Assembly: GCA_001661245.1 (NCBI GenBank) | Contig: KV454011.1 | Span: forward strand, 2,282,987 to 2,346,986 | DNA from: Pachysolen tannophilus NRRL Y-2460 | Lineage: Eukaryota; Ascomycota; Pichiomycetes; Alaninales; Pachysolenaceae | Length of the DNA: 64,000 nucleotides | Direction: 5' to 3' | Shown: piece by piece, positions 20,041 to 29,429 of the stretch | Position numbering within the stretch: position 1 is the stretch's first letter | How the letters are laid out: every line of letters starts with the position of its first letter | Position numbers and translations under genes: made by a program | Notes under the pieces: model-generated | Seen by the model: only the letters and a program-made list of their open reading frames with translations | The model's database searches: none | Told to the model about the DNA's origin: nothing

Positions 20041-22350
20041 ATGGAAGATGAGGGCAGAGTTGCAGTATTAGATCGGTGTCAAAGACTTTTAGAGCAAGTT
20101 TATTTTGAGTATTCTTTGAATAAATTGGAAAATTTACAAAAAAAATGTATTGATGTGATTAACTTGTTGAATATTCAATTGAAGACAATAGATAAGAATG
20201 ACAAAGATTTTCAATCTGTCAAGAGATTGTCCCAGCTTGGTCTTGATGTTTATGAATGCTTACAAACTAATGGTAAGCTTTTAAGTTTGGAGCAGAAGTT
20301 GCAATGGATAAGTTCAAAGATGAACCAACATTGTTTTCCTCCTGTTGGTTTATTTGATAAGATACATATAGATAGCAATGATTTGGGTTTTGAAGAAAAA
20401 AGTTTCCCAATTCCTTCAAATGTTAATGTTGAGAAATTTGAAAAAATTGGGAACTTAGTTTCGTCAAATGAATGGTCTAATGAAGGCTTAACTGGGTTAT
20501 ATCAAGACACTTTATCAAATTGTTCTTTTGTATCTGCCTTATTATCTATTAGTGGAAATGATAAGATTAATTTGATGGATTCGATACATCCACACAATTA
20601 CAAATCATCCAAGTTTGGAGTTGAGTTATTTGTAAATGGAACGAAAAGATTAGTTATAATAGATGATAAATTACCAATTTTGCAAAACGAAAATTCTTCA
20701 TTGTTTGTTAAATCACTTGATAATAATCAGCTTTATTGGCCTGCGATAATAGAGAAAGCTTACTTGAAAATCTTTAATAGAGGCTACGATCATCAAGGAT
20801 CAAATTTTGGTGTTGATGTTTATATGTTAACTGGTTGGCTATTGGATTACTATTACGCAAAAGATTTAAATAATTCTATCTTGAAGAATTTACAATATTT
20901 CCTCCGAAAGAAACAGATTTTGGTAGGTATAGGAACTGGGAACCTTACAAGGGAAGAATGTAATTTTTACAACTTGGTATCTAATCATGATTATAGTGTA
21001 CTTGATATTCTTGAAGAAGATGAAAATCAGTTTAAATTTATTATTAAAAATCCTTTAAACATCAATGGCCAACGACAAGATAGAATTTTAGAAATTAAAA
21101 ATTTTAATTTATTCACTATACTATACATTAATTGGAATCGTCAATTATTTAAAATTTCCAAATCAATTGAGTTTATGTGGAGTGATAGTCTATATGATGA
21201 TGACTTGTCATTTTATTATAATCAACAATTTACTGTCCAAAATAAATCTGAAAATCCTCATATTGAAATATGGCTAATATTGGAAAGAAGTTTGATGGAT
21301 GGGTCTCTTGAAGAAAATGGATATCTCAATATAAACATTTTTAAAACAAATGGTGAAAAATTATGGGATAGAGATTCCAATTGTCTTTTGAAAAGGGGAA
21401 TAGAAAATAATTCAAGATATTTTGCAACAAAGTTTAAATTAACAGAAAAATGTTGTACAGTTGTTGTTTCATATAACAAGTCTGAAAAGTTGAAAACACC
21501 ACGTTCTTTTAATTTACAAGCATTTAGTAATGATAATTTTTCAATTTGCAAATCAACAAATAGATTTACAAAACTAATTGAAATTAACAATGTATGGAAT
21601 GTTACAAATAGTTTTGGCAATTTTTCAAACAAAAATTATATCAGAAATCCTCAATATGAATTGATAATAAATAGTTGCAATGATGAAGAAATCCCAGTTG
21701 ATATCGGATTATTTTCAAATAAGTTACCATTGAACATTGATGTTTTTTTAACAGAGAAGAATGATTTTAATGGAGTCATAACATATAATCCCAAATTGCT
21801 TGTCAATATTGAAAATAACTCTAATGAATATAACGTTGCCAGAAAGATATTGCATGACTTGAAATTGAAAACTAATTTGAAATACGTTTTGGTAGTTTCA
21901 ACTTACGATCCTGGCATATTCTCTCCTTATACGTTAGCTTTAAATTACAATGAAACCAATGACTTGAAGTTGAACATTAACAAGGTAAATTCCCAATTGG
22001 GATTGTTCAATAAAAGCATCGAACTTGGTCAAGATGGTGATAATTCAATTAAAAAAATAACTTTGTCTTTTCCAAAAAATAATTCGTATTTAAAGCTAAG
22101 ATTTTATAATACAGACAGAAACTCAAACTCCACTTTTAATTACTCATTATCACAAGTTCATGAAAATAATAATCTAATCCGAGAGATCTCAATGGTCAAA
22201 ACTGAAAGTTATCACGGATCCTTTGCTGTAATTAAAAATTTGACCAAAGGGAAATACTTATTAGTAGTACAGAGGCTGGTCCCTGATGAGAAATGTAATA
22301 TAGAAATTGGATCCAATAATGAATTCAAAACCATTGGAACCGACACATAG
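20041..22350 (+). CDS. RIM13: Calpain-like cysteine protease of the Rim101/PacC pathway
   Basis: 769 residues from the first in-frame ATG (20041); upstream codons in the frame have no ATG. An N-terminal MIT-like helical segment precedes the calpain catalytic core. The catalytic triad is Cys161 in LYQDTLSNCSFVSALLS, His316 in LVSNHDYSVLDI and Asn337 in IIKNPL. C2-like/PBH beta domains follow to the end. In S. cerevisiae and C. albicans, Rim13 works with Rim20 and ESCRT-III to cleave Rim101 at alkaline pH. The stop at 22348 is followed in another frame by an acidic Glu/Asp tract (22349-22435), discussed in the findings. Confidence 0.9.
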   Translation: MEDEGRVAVLDRCQRLLEQVYFEYSLNKLENLQKKCIDVINLLNIQLKTIDKNDKDFQSVKRLSQLGLDVYECLQTNGKLLSLEQKLQWISSKMNQHCFPPVGLFDKIHIDSNDLGFEEKSFPIPSNVNVEKFEKIGNLVSSNEWSNEGLTGLYQDTLSNCSFVSALLSISGNDKINLMDSIHPHNYKSSKFGVELFVNGTKRLVIIDDKLPILQNENSSLFVKSLDNNQLYWPAIIEKAYLKIFNRGYDHQGSNFGVDVYMLTGWLLDYYYAKDLNNSILKNLQYFLRKKQILVGIGTGNLTREECNFYNLVSNHDYSVLDILEEDENQFKFIIKNPLNINGQRQDRILEIKNFNLFTILYINWNRQLFKISKSIEFMWSDSLYDDDLSFYYNQQFTVQNKSENPHIEIWLILERSLMDGSLEENGYLNINIFKTNGEKLWDRDSNCLLKRGIENNSRYFATKFKLTEKCCTVVVSYNKSEKLKTPRSFNLQAFSNDNFSICKSTNRFTKLIEINNVWNVTNSFGNFSNKNYIRNPQYELIINSCNDEEIPVDIGLFSNKLPLNIDVFLTEKNDFNGVITYNPKLLVNIENNSNEYNVARKILHDLKLKTNLKYVLVVSTYDPGIFSPYTLALNYNETNDLKLNINKVNSQLGLFNKSIELGQDGDNSIKKITLSFPKNNSYLKLRFYNTDRNSNSTFNYSLSQVHENNNLIREISMVKTESYHGSFAVIKNLTKGKYLLVVQRLVPDEKCNIEIGSNNEFKTIGTDT

Positions 22351-22592
22351 AATTCGATGAGAACGATAATGATACTGACGAAGAAGAAGAAGACGAAAAT
22401 GAAGCCGAAGATGAAGATGAAGATGAAGATGATTAAGACCGTTTCGCTGTATTTTAGACCTGCGTTACGCAAATGTGTATATAATCTGTTTTTACCGTTT
22501 GTTGAAAATTTACCTGTAATCAGTACTGTATTATATATAAATTAGAGATTGTAACAAATTGACGAGTTTATCTACTATATCTGGAGCCTAAG

Positions 22593-23603
22593 ATGCTGTC
22601 ATCAGAATCTGACTATAACAGTGACTCTTCCAATTCATCGTTACCACCATCACCATCGTCACCTAGCGGGAATGGAGGACTAAACAATGAACAATCGTTG
22701 AAATCAAGAATTTTGTCCTATCCATTCGATGTGACAATGCATTTAAGTGAAAGTTTACAATTAATAGAATGGGATTTTTATGTTGAACAGTATGGCAAAC
22801 AATTGATTTGTTTCTTAAACCTTGTGTTTGTATGTTGCTCTTTTTATTTGGATTGTTACTATGAAGAGTCGTTGCATCAAAAATACAATTACATAAATAC
22901 CGACAATAATGAAGTTTTTGCAAAATATGGAATACCTAAAAGACAGAAATCACCTCCATATATATTGGTTCCTATTAGTCTAGTCTATTATGGATTAATA
23001 GTGTTAAGTTTTGCAAATCTGGTTTTATGTTTGACCAATGTTAAAAATTATGATTTGATTAATAGAGATATTAGCAAGGTGCCAAATACGCCATCTGCCT
23101 ACAAGATTGATTTTCAAAAACCATTGATTGTTGTTGATCAAAATGAAGATTCTTTCTTCATAAAGAGGTTTTCAATAATGATAATTAAGCTTATTTTTTA
23201 TAGAATTTTCCCCAAGGAACAGGAGAATGTAAATGATACAAATACTTCAATATGGAGACTATCAATGTGGGCTCCTTCCTTATTACAATTATACCTTTTG
23301 TCGTTGTTTTCACCTCTTAATGTGTTGTTCTTGACCTTGAATAAGCCAATTACTTTTAATGGCTTGGTTTTCTTAGTTTTATTAATGTCCTTTCAGTACA
23401 TGTTAATTTTCAATAAATATGAAGTATTAATTAAGGACAAAGAATTGGTTTTTAAAGAATTTTTACAAGACTATCAAGAAAATTATTTGAATCCAAGGTT
23501 AAGTAAAAAGTTTAGAGATGCTTCTGTTGATGCCACTAGGAGTAAGTTTGCTAATAATACAGTAAAATTTTATTTGAATGATAAAAGGACTAAAGTCTAT
23601 TAA
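22593..23603 (+). CDS. NUR1: Nur1-like nuclear-rim membrane protein
   Basis: 336 residues. A Ser-rich acidic N-terminus is followed by membrane segments near 68-90, 124-148, 218-245 and 251-270. The C-terminus ends in a basic segment (RDASVDATRSKFANNTVKFY). LQLIEWDFYVEQYGKQL and the RDASVDAT tail resemble yeast Nur1 of the CLIP complex (with Heh1/Src1), which tethers rDNA and heterochromatin to the inner nuclear membrane. Codon 2 is CTG; reading it as Ser gives MSSSESDYNSDSS, which suits the context. Family assignment is from remembered similarity and is moderately sure. Confidence 0.65.
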   Translation: MLSSESDYNSDSSNSSLPPSPSSPSGNGGLNNEQSLKSRILSYPFDVTMHLSESLQLIEWDFYVEQYGKQLICFLNLVFVCCSFYLDCYYEESLHQKYNYINTDNNEVFAKYGIPKRQKSPPYILVPISLVYYGLIVLSFANLVLCLTNVKNYDLINRDISKVPNTPSAYKIDFQKPLIVVDQNEDSFFIKRFSIMIIKLIFYRIFPKEQENVNDTNTSIWRLSMWAPSLLQLYLLSLFSPLNVLFLTLNKPITFNGLVFLVLLMSFQYMLIFNKYEVLIKDKELVFKEFLQDYQENYLNPRLSKKFRDASVDATRSKFANNTVKFYLNDKRTKVY

Positions 23604-23687
23604 TGAATATATTTTATAGTACTAAATAATATAATTTGATTAATTTTTCCAAAAGAAAAAAAAAAAAAACAACTTTTTACAATTTCC

Positions 23688-23850
23688 TCAATAATCCATT
23701 TCATCATCATCTGTCTTGACAATTTTTCTTTTCTTTCTTGGAGTTCCATCATCGTTATCGTTGTCTTGGGCAACGTCTTCATTTTTTCCAATTTTTTCTT
23801 CTTCACTTGCCTCTTCTTTCTTTAATTTGGCTAATCTCAGTTCTTCTTTC
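23688..23850 (-). pseudogene. HPR1: Out-of-frame continuation of HPR1 (basic/acidic tail)
   Basis: On the minus strand, in the frame one base away from HPR1, this stretch reads EELRLAKLKKEEASEEEK, then GKNEDVAQDNDNDDG, PRKKRKIVKTDDDEMDY and stop. It has no start of its own, begins exactly at the A9 tract where HPR1 stops, and carries an NLS-like PRKKRKIV. I interpret it as the detached tail of HPR1, not a separate gene. Confidence 0.6.
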
Positions 23851-25741
23851 TTTTTTTTTCATCCTCCTGAAATTTTTCAATCAAAGTATGATCCATTAGG
23901 CCTTCAATACCTATTTGATAATTTGTCTTGTCAAAGTCCATCCAATAACCTAATTCTCTAGCTAATCTCAAACTTTTGAAATTCAAAACTTCTTTTCTGT
24001 TTTGTAAATCTTCTAATTCATCAACAGTTAAGGTAGAATTTTTATTTTCTAATAAATCAGTTACTTCCAGAATTTCCTTTTTAAAATTTTCCAATTGAAC
24101 ATTTCTTGATGATCTTGCTTTTATTTTTTCTTCCAATTGATTTAAACCAGATGGATAATTTTCAAAAATATTTGTTAATTCTCTAGCTCCATAGCGGAAT
24201 TGAAATTTTGGTCTATATTTAGAATTTTTTTCAATGGTTTCAATTGATTTAATAATCTTATCTTGTGTGATACCATTATTTTTGTTAAAAATTTCAATAT
24301 CAAAACCAGATTTTTTCCATTGAAACCAAATTTTATTACCATCAACAATATTACTAATGGTGAAAAAAAATTGTTCATCCATATTTTTATAATGTCTTTG
24401 AATTTCTTTTTTATATCTGAAAAAAAACCCCATTGTTGGTCTATTATCTATATGAGTTGTAAATGGGTATTTCACTGGTAATGAATCATCTTTTGATATT
24501 TTAATATGATCATTACTTTGTCTTGAACTTTCTTTTTCAAAAGTTTCCGAGTTTAAATCCATATATATGGATACAATGAAAAAAATGTTCACCATTATAT
24601 ATTGTCTAAATTTAAAAGTTTGAAAATATTTGTTGAATAAAGTTTCTGATGTGGTGATACTTGGATCAAACATAAAATTACTACAAATATGGATAACTTC
24701 TTCAAGTTCTATATCTGATTTAATTTTAGATTCTTTTATTTCAAACAAATCATTTTTTGGTGTTTTCCTTTTTTTACGATCATAAAGATCTTCTTTAATA
24801 ACAAGTTCAATTAAATCAGCAATAGCATCTTTATATTTATCAAATTGTTTATGATTAACTTTAATATTTTTCAATCTTTCATATGGATCAACAAATAATT
24901 CTCTTAATGTATAAAATAAGAAAAAAGGATCTTTCTTATATCTTCCCTTTAATTCTTGTTTTAATTTTAATTCAAAATTTTCATGTTTATTACATTCATA
25001 ATTTTTATTATTTAATGATTCATCACTCCATTTAAAACAATCACTTATAAAAATTCTTAATGAACCCAAAAATTTTAAAGTTTCTTCTTCATAATTAATT
25101 TTTAATAATTGTATTAATTCATTATACATTGTTATTAGTACAATTCCTGGTCTTGTTATACTTCTCATTGGAATATTATGATTACAATTATTTTTCAATC
25201 TTAATCTTCTAAAAGCTGAAGATTTATTAACAAATAAATCATATCCAAAAAATTTTATAAGAAATGATTTATTTGTTTTTAAAGAAATATTTGAAATGAT
25301 TTCATAAGGTAAATCATTCAGGGAATGATCATTTGTAGTTGAATAAATACTTAAATCTAACAAGATAAATAATTTTAAATTCAATTCCATTAAAGATTTA
25401 TTATTATTATCTTTATCATTTTCAATTCCATGAAAATATTCATCAATTATACATGTTATTGAATGTAAAAATGAAACCTCCAACAACAATTTTTTATGTT
25501 CAACTAAATTTTCTGCATCTAAGGGACTAATAATGTTCATGAATTCACCATTGGTTATATCTTCATTATCAAAAATTGGTTCAGAAATAATTGTATTTGT
25601 TAAATCTTTATAAGAATTTTCAACCAATGTCCTTAATTGACTAACCAAAGAATCTCGTACTGGAGTTAACAGAACAAGCACACTAGACGATTTAACACTT
25701 GAATAAGCCTCTGGAGGCACCGGAGTAGCAGTCTTGGACAT
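23837..25741 (-). CDS. HPR1: THO complex subunit Hpr1; reading frame apparently broken near the 3' end
   Basis: 634 residues as read, ending FQEDEKKRKKN. The body matches the Hpr1/THOC1 family, for example MDEQFFFTISNIVDGNKIWFQWKKSGF and LRLARELGYWMDFDKTN. THO couples transcription elongation to mRNA export and prevents R-loops. The stop follows directly after an A9 tract (T9 at 23851-23859 on plus). With one more A the frame would continue 49 codons past the present stop, through a Lys/Glu-rich segment with a basic PRKKRKIV motif to DDDEMDY and a stop at 23688-23690. The composition strongly suggests this is the true C-terminus. The break may be an assembly indel or a real shortening. Confidence 0.85.
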   Translation of the reverse strand: MSKTATPVPPEAYSSVKSSSVLVLLTPVRDSLVSQLRTLVENSYKDLTNTIISEPIFDNEDITNGEFMNIISPLDAENLVEHKKLLLEVSFLHSITCIIDEYFHGIENDKDNNNKSLMELNLKLFILLDLSIYSTTNDHSLNDLPYEIISNISLKTNKSFLIKFFGYDLFVNKSSAFRRLRLKNNCNHNIPMRSITRPGIVLITMYNELIQLLKINYEEETLKFLGSLRIFISDCFKWSDESLNNKNYECNKHENFELKLKQELKGRYKKDPFFLFYTLRELFVDPYERLKNIKVNHKQFDKYKDAIADLIELVIKEDLYDRKKRKTPKNDLFEIKESKIKSDIELEEVIHICSNFMFDPSITTSETLFNKYFQTFKFRQYIMVNIFFIVSIYMDLNSETFEKESSRQSNDHIKISKDDSLPVKYPFTTHIDNRPTMGFFFRYKKEIQRHYKNMDEQFFFTISNIVDGNKIWFQWKKSGFDIEIFNKNNGITQDKIIKSIETIEKNSKYRPKFQFRYGARELTNIFENYPSGLNQLEEKIKARSSRNVQLENFKKEILEVTDLLENKNSTLTVDELEDLQNRKEVLNFKSLRLARELGYWMDFDKTNYQIGIEGLMDHTLIEKFQEDEKKRKKN

Positions 25742-26865
25742 ATCCTTCTATCGTTAAGAAGTATTAATAATTTTAAATGAATATATTAAATAATATAATC
25801 TTCAGCTCCCTCGTCTATTTTTCTATATTTCAATTTTTCTATTTTTTTGCACGGGCAAAAAATGTCCAAGTTGGACCAAAGGCTCCGCTGGAAATCCCAT
25901 TAGGATCTTAGCTAGAGTCCCCGCCGAAAACTCAGGTGAGAATTCAATCACTAAAAAATGGTTAAATTATGTGAATTCAAAACCCACAATCCATAATTTG
26001 GGAGACGAATATAAGGTTCCATTTACTGTAGAGAAAGAGAATTAATATTGAAAAAAATTACATGTAAAAGTCATAATGGTATCTAGAAGGTTTTTTTCTA
26101 ATCACTAAGATCAAGCTGGTAAGCGCAGTGTTAACTGTAAACAGCAGCAGCAGCAACACTAATAAAACCATGATTCTCTGTAGTTACAGATATTGGAATT
26201 ACTTCAATCCAACACCGGCACCATCACCAGTACTATTAGTACAATAATGGTGGTGGTGGTGAACTGAAAAATTGACATGAGCGAGCGTGGTACTTAATAG
26301 CTACATCAGAATGTCGCTGTTCTGATTAAAAAAATAAAAAAACAATTTGACACTTGACACATGTGACATATGGCACTTGACACTTGACACTTGACACTTG
26401 AGACTTGACACTTGTGACACCCAAGAATGTCCAAGTTGACAGTGACGCCATTTTTGTCATGTTTGTCACTTCTTGTTGTGTCACTTGATTCCCTTTTTAG
26501 ACATTTGAGCACTTCAACACTACTTTGCGGTGTTTGGAAGTTTTTCCGGTGAAAAATTTTTTTTTTTTTCTGTTTTTTTTTTTGGTGAAAAAGATAAACA
26601 GAAAAACGATGTCTGTGAGAAGAAGGTAAACATTGGGGAAAGTTCAAGATTCTTTATAAATATAAAATATATATTTAAATTTAAATTGAATTGAAGAAAA
26701 ATAAATTTAATTTTTTCCATTGTGGGTTTTTCTTTTTGTTGTTGTTGTTGTTATTGTTATTGTTGTTGTTATTGCTGGTTTTGTTTGGTGATTTATTATA
26801 GATATCCGGTAATATAAGTTGATTTTAATTTATTATTTAAACGCGCTTAAAGAAAGAAAAAAAGA
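25742..26865. other. Divergent intergenic region, HPR1 / FEN1
   Basis: 1.1 kb shared upstream region. It holds a GC-richer patch at about 25850-25940 that includes the dyad GTCCAAGTTGGAC, and the 13-mer AATGTCCAAGTTG occurs again near 26427. A heptamer array lies at 26349-26420 and TTG-type microsatellites at about 26735-26775. ORFs here consist of the repeats and are not gene-like. Confidence 0.5.
26349..26420. repeat. Degenerate CACTTGA heptamer tandem array
   Basis: About ten 7-base units, CACTTGA and close variants (CACATGT, GACATAT, GACTTGA), run in phase through this stretch. Four perfect units are adjacent near 26374-26401. It lies about 450 bases upstream of FEN1. One unit creates CACATGTGA, which contains the E-box-like CATGTG core bound by Ino2/Ino4-type bHLH factors. 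Confidence 0.7.
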
Positions 26866-27882
26866 ATGCTGTCATTTTCAATTGATTCATTACCAATTCC
26901 ATCTGTTGAAAGACCATTTGGTATTTACTTATGGGATCATTTCAATTTAATTGTTTCTTATTTGAGTGGGAATAAGTTTGTTCCTGCAAATTTTCAATTT
27001 GATGAAGGAAAATTACCATTTTCAACTTTAAAACCTGTTATTATTATAATATCTATATATTATTTATTGGTATTTGGTGGTAATTTTATTTTTAAAAAAT
27101 TTAATATTAAGCCATTTGTATTGAATGAACTTTTCCAACTTCATAATTTTGTCTTGACAAGTTTATCATCAACTTTACTTTTATTAATGGTTGAACAATT
27201 AATTCCAATTATTTATCAAAATGGAATTTTTTATGCAATTTGTTCACCAGATGCTTGGACTCAAGAATTAGTTACATTATATTATTTAAATTATTTAACT
27301 AAATATTTTGAATTTTTAGATACAATTTTTTTAGTTGTTAAACAAAAAAAATTAACTTTTTTACATACTTATCATCATGGTGCAACTGCTTTACTTTGTT
27401 ATACTCAATTAGTTGGTCAAACTTCTATTAGTTGGGTTCCAATCGTTTTAAACTTGGCCGTTCATGTCATTATGTATTTTTATTATTTCTTAGCTGCAAG
27501 AGGTATTAGAGTTTGGTGGAAAGAATGGGTTACAAGATTTCAAATTTTACAATTTGTTTTAGATTTAGGATTTGTTTATTTTGCAACATATCAAAAAATG
27601 GCTTTCACTTTTTTACCAGATACTTTACCTTATTGTTCAGATTGTGCTGGTAGTATGACTGCTGCTTATAGTGGATGTGCAATCTTATCTTCTTATTTGG
27701 TCTTATTCATTGCTTTCTATATCGAAGTTTATAAAAAGAAAGGATCAAGAAAGGCAAAAGCAGTTAAAGCTGTTAGAGGTGGTTTCTCTGCAAAAGTTAA
27801 CGAATACGTTAATTTAGAAGGTGTCAAATTAGCAAGTGCTACTCCAACTCCAAGTCCAGCTCCAAGAAACAGAAAACGTTAA
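26866..27882 (+). CDS. FEN1: ELO-family very-long-chain fatty acid elongase (Fen1/Elo2 type)
   Basis: 338 residues. It has the ELO fold with about seven membrane spans and the catalytic HxxHH box as HTYHH (H167, H170, H171), preceded by KYFEFLDTIFLVVKQKKLTFLH. The C-terminus is basic (APRNRKR). It condenses malonyl-CoA with long acyl-CoA in the ER to supply C22-C26 acids for sphingolipids. Overall length and sequence are closest to yeast Elo2/Fen1, but Elo3/Sur4 and Elo1 share the motifs, so paralogue choice is less certain. Codon 2 is CTG. Confidence 0.85.
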   Translation: MLSFSIDSLPIPSVERPFGIYLWDHFNLIVSYLSGNKFVPANFQFDEGKLPFSTLKPVIIIISIYYLLVFGGNFIFKKFNIKPFVLNELFQLHNFVLTSLSSTLLLLMVEQLIPIIYQNGIFYAICSPDAWTQELVTLYYLNYLTKYFEFLDTIFLVVKQKKLTFLHTYHHGATALLCYTQLVGQTSISWVPIVLNLAVHVIMYFYYFLAARGIRVWWKEWVTRFQILQFVLDLGFVYFATYQKMAFTFLPDTLPYCSDCAGSMTAAYSGCAILSSYLVLFIAFYIEVYKKKGSRKAKAVKAVRGGFSAKVNEYVNLEGVKLASATPTPSPAPRNRKR

Positions 27883-27937
27883 AGAAAAAAAATAAAAAAA
27901 TTTTTCTTCCTTTGAAAACTTATAGATACCCTTTGAA

Positions 27938-27938
<1 letters not shown>

Positions 27939-27970
<32 letters not shown>
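27939..27970. repeat. Poly(A) tract of 32 bases downstream of FEN1
   Basis: An uninterrupted A32 run in the convergent FEN1/RRP43 spacer. A T19 run follows at about 28041-28059. It is probably simple-sequence expansion rather than a templated poly(A) tail. Confidence 0.8.
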
Positions 27971-27972
<2 letters not shown>

Positions 27973-28160
27973 AAAATAAAAAGTAAAAGAAACAAACGAG
28001 ACCTGACCTTTTACCCAATAGCTGGCCAGTATATATATAATTTTTTTTTTTTTTTTTTTGATTACTTTTTATCATCATCATTATTACTATTATCTTATGT
28101 TTTATATGGGAAACCTTTATATTAAATATACATAAAATTCTTGTGCTTTATTTTTTTATA

Positions 28161-29189
28161 CTAATTGAGGATATTATTAACTCTGTTTTTAGCTAATTGT
28201 ACTGTTTTCAAAACTATATTTTCATCAATTATAACATTCTCATCACCTCCAACAATATTCAAATATCTCATTTTCAAATTTTTATCAATTATAACATTTA
28301 TCAATGATTTACAACATGTTTCTTCAGCATGACCTTCTAAATCACACAAGATTATAGTTTCCTTACCATCATCATTATTAACCAACCCAAAAGTTAAAGA
28401 CCAATTTATATTTTCTTCATTTATCTTCAATTGGTTATACAGTTCAGAATCACATATAATTTCAGGTTTAACATTACCTCCATTTTTCCTATTATCATTG
28501 ATAATAAATTCTTCATCTGTAAAATGGATAAAAGGTAATTTTACCGTTTGTAATGATTTCACCAATGAACCATAACAATAATCAAATAATGGACCTTCTC
28601 TTGAAAAAACTTGAATATTAGCATACAATACAAAAGCATATCTTTTCCTATTATTATTATTATTATTAGTATCATCATTTGTCTTTAACAGTATATTATC
28701 TATAATTAAAGATTTTTTTGGCAAGATTTTAGAATGTAACAACGTCTCATATAATTGCTGAGATAATATCATCTCCTCATCTGTTGGTGCCCCATTCAAC
28801 TTGCCCCTAGATATTTCCACAACAGGGTATATACTGGTATATTCCATAGAATCATCATGATCGTCACTAGTAGTAGTAGTACTAACGTTAGCAATTTCCA
28901 CTATACCTCCAGTAATCCCACATATCACCGTTGTATTCCCACTCTTGATCACTGAAGACCCCAACACTGGAGAATCAGTTACAGACTCTCCATCCACATC
29001 CCCATCATACCTCGATAACCCAGATTTGACATTCAAAGTCAAATTTTTAAACTCATGAAATTTCCGAAGACATGGTCTTAAACCCAAATCTAAATGTCTT
29101 TTCAACGATAAATCAGGAGCAACAACAGACAATATTTCAGCTGGAAACCGAATTGACCCCATCTCCTCTTGACCATTACCCTCAGACAT
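28161..29189 (-). CDS. RRP43: Exosome core subunit Rrp43 (RNase PH fold)
   Basis: 342 residues from the first ATG at 29189 (MSEGNGQEE). The similarity to yeast Rrp43 is clear: FPAEILSVVAPDLSLKRHLDLGLRPCLRKFHEF, VIKSGNTTVICGITGGIVE, SIYPVVEISRGKLNGAPTDEEM, LHSKILPKKSL and FSREGPLFDYCYGSLVKSLQTVKLP. It is shorter than the 394-residue yeast protein, mainly in loops. It is one of six catalytically inactive RNase PH-like subunits that form the exosome ring. UBP12 starts divergently 240 bases away. Confidence 0.95.
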   Translation of the reverse strand: MSEGNGQEEMGSIRFPAEILSVVAPDLSLKRHLDLGLRPCLRKFHEFKNLTLNVKSGLSRYDGDVDGESVTDSPVLGSSVIKSGNTTVICGITGGIVEIANVSTTTTSDDHDDSMEYTSIYPVVEISRGKLNGAPTDEEMILSQQLYETLLHSKILPKKSLIIDNILLKTNDDTNNNNNNRKRYAFVLYANIQVFSREGPLFDYCYGSLVKSLQTVKLPFIHFTDEEFIINDNRKNGGNVKPEIICDSELYNQLKINEENINWSLTFGLVNNDDGKETIILCDLEGHAEETCCKSLINVIIDKNLKMRYLNIVGGDENVIIDENIVLKTVQLAKNRVNNILN

Positions 29190-29429
29190 CTCCGACAAGC
29201 TTATAATCTCCTATAATACCCCAAGTTGATTAATATAATAGTATAATGACCAAATATTAAAATGAAGAAAAATAGCTACAAAAAATAGCTACAAAAAATG
29301 GAAAATGAAAAATAAAGAAAAAAAAAATTTTCAGTTTGCCTTTTAATATATAGATTTCAACAAGTTTTTGTTATTTCTTTATGAAAGATAATAGAACAAG
29401 GATTGAAGGTATAGGAACTATATATGTGA

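Noticed and set aside
26306-26647. 113-codon minus-strand ORF with CQVSS repeats
   Set aside because: The repeated peptide is simply the CACTTGA heptamer array translated; there is no start context or similarity.
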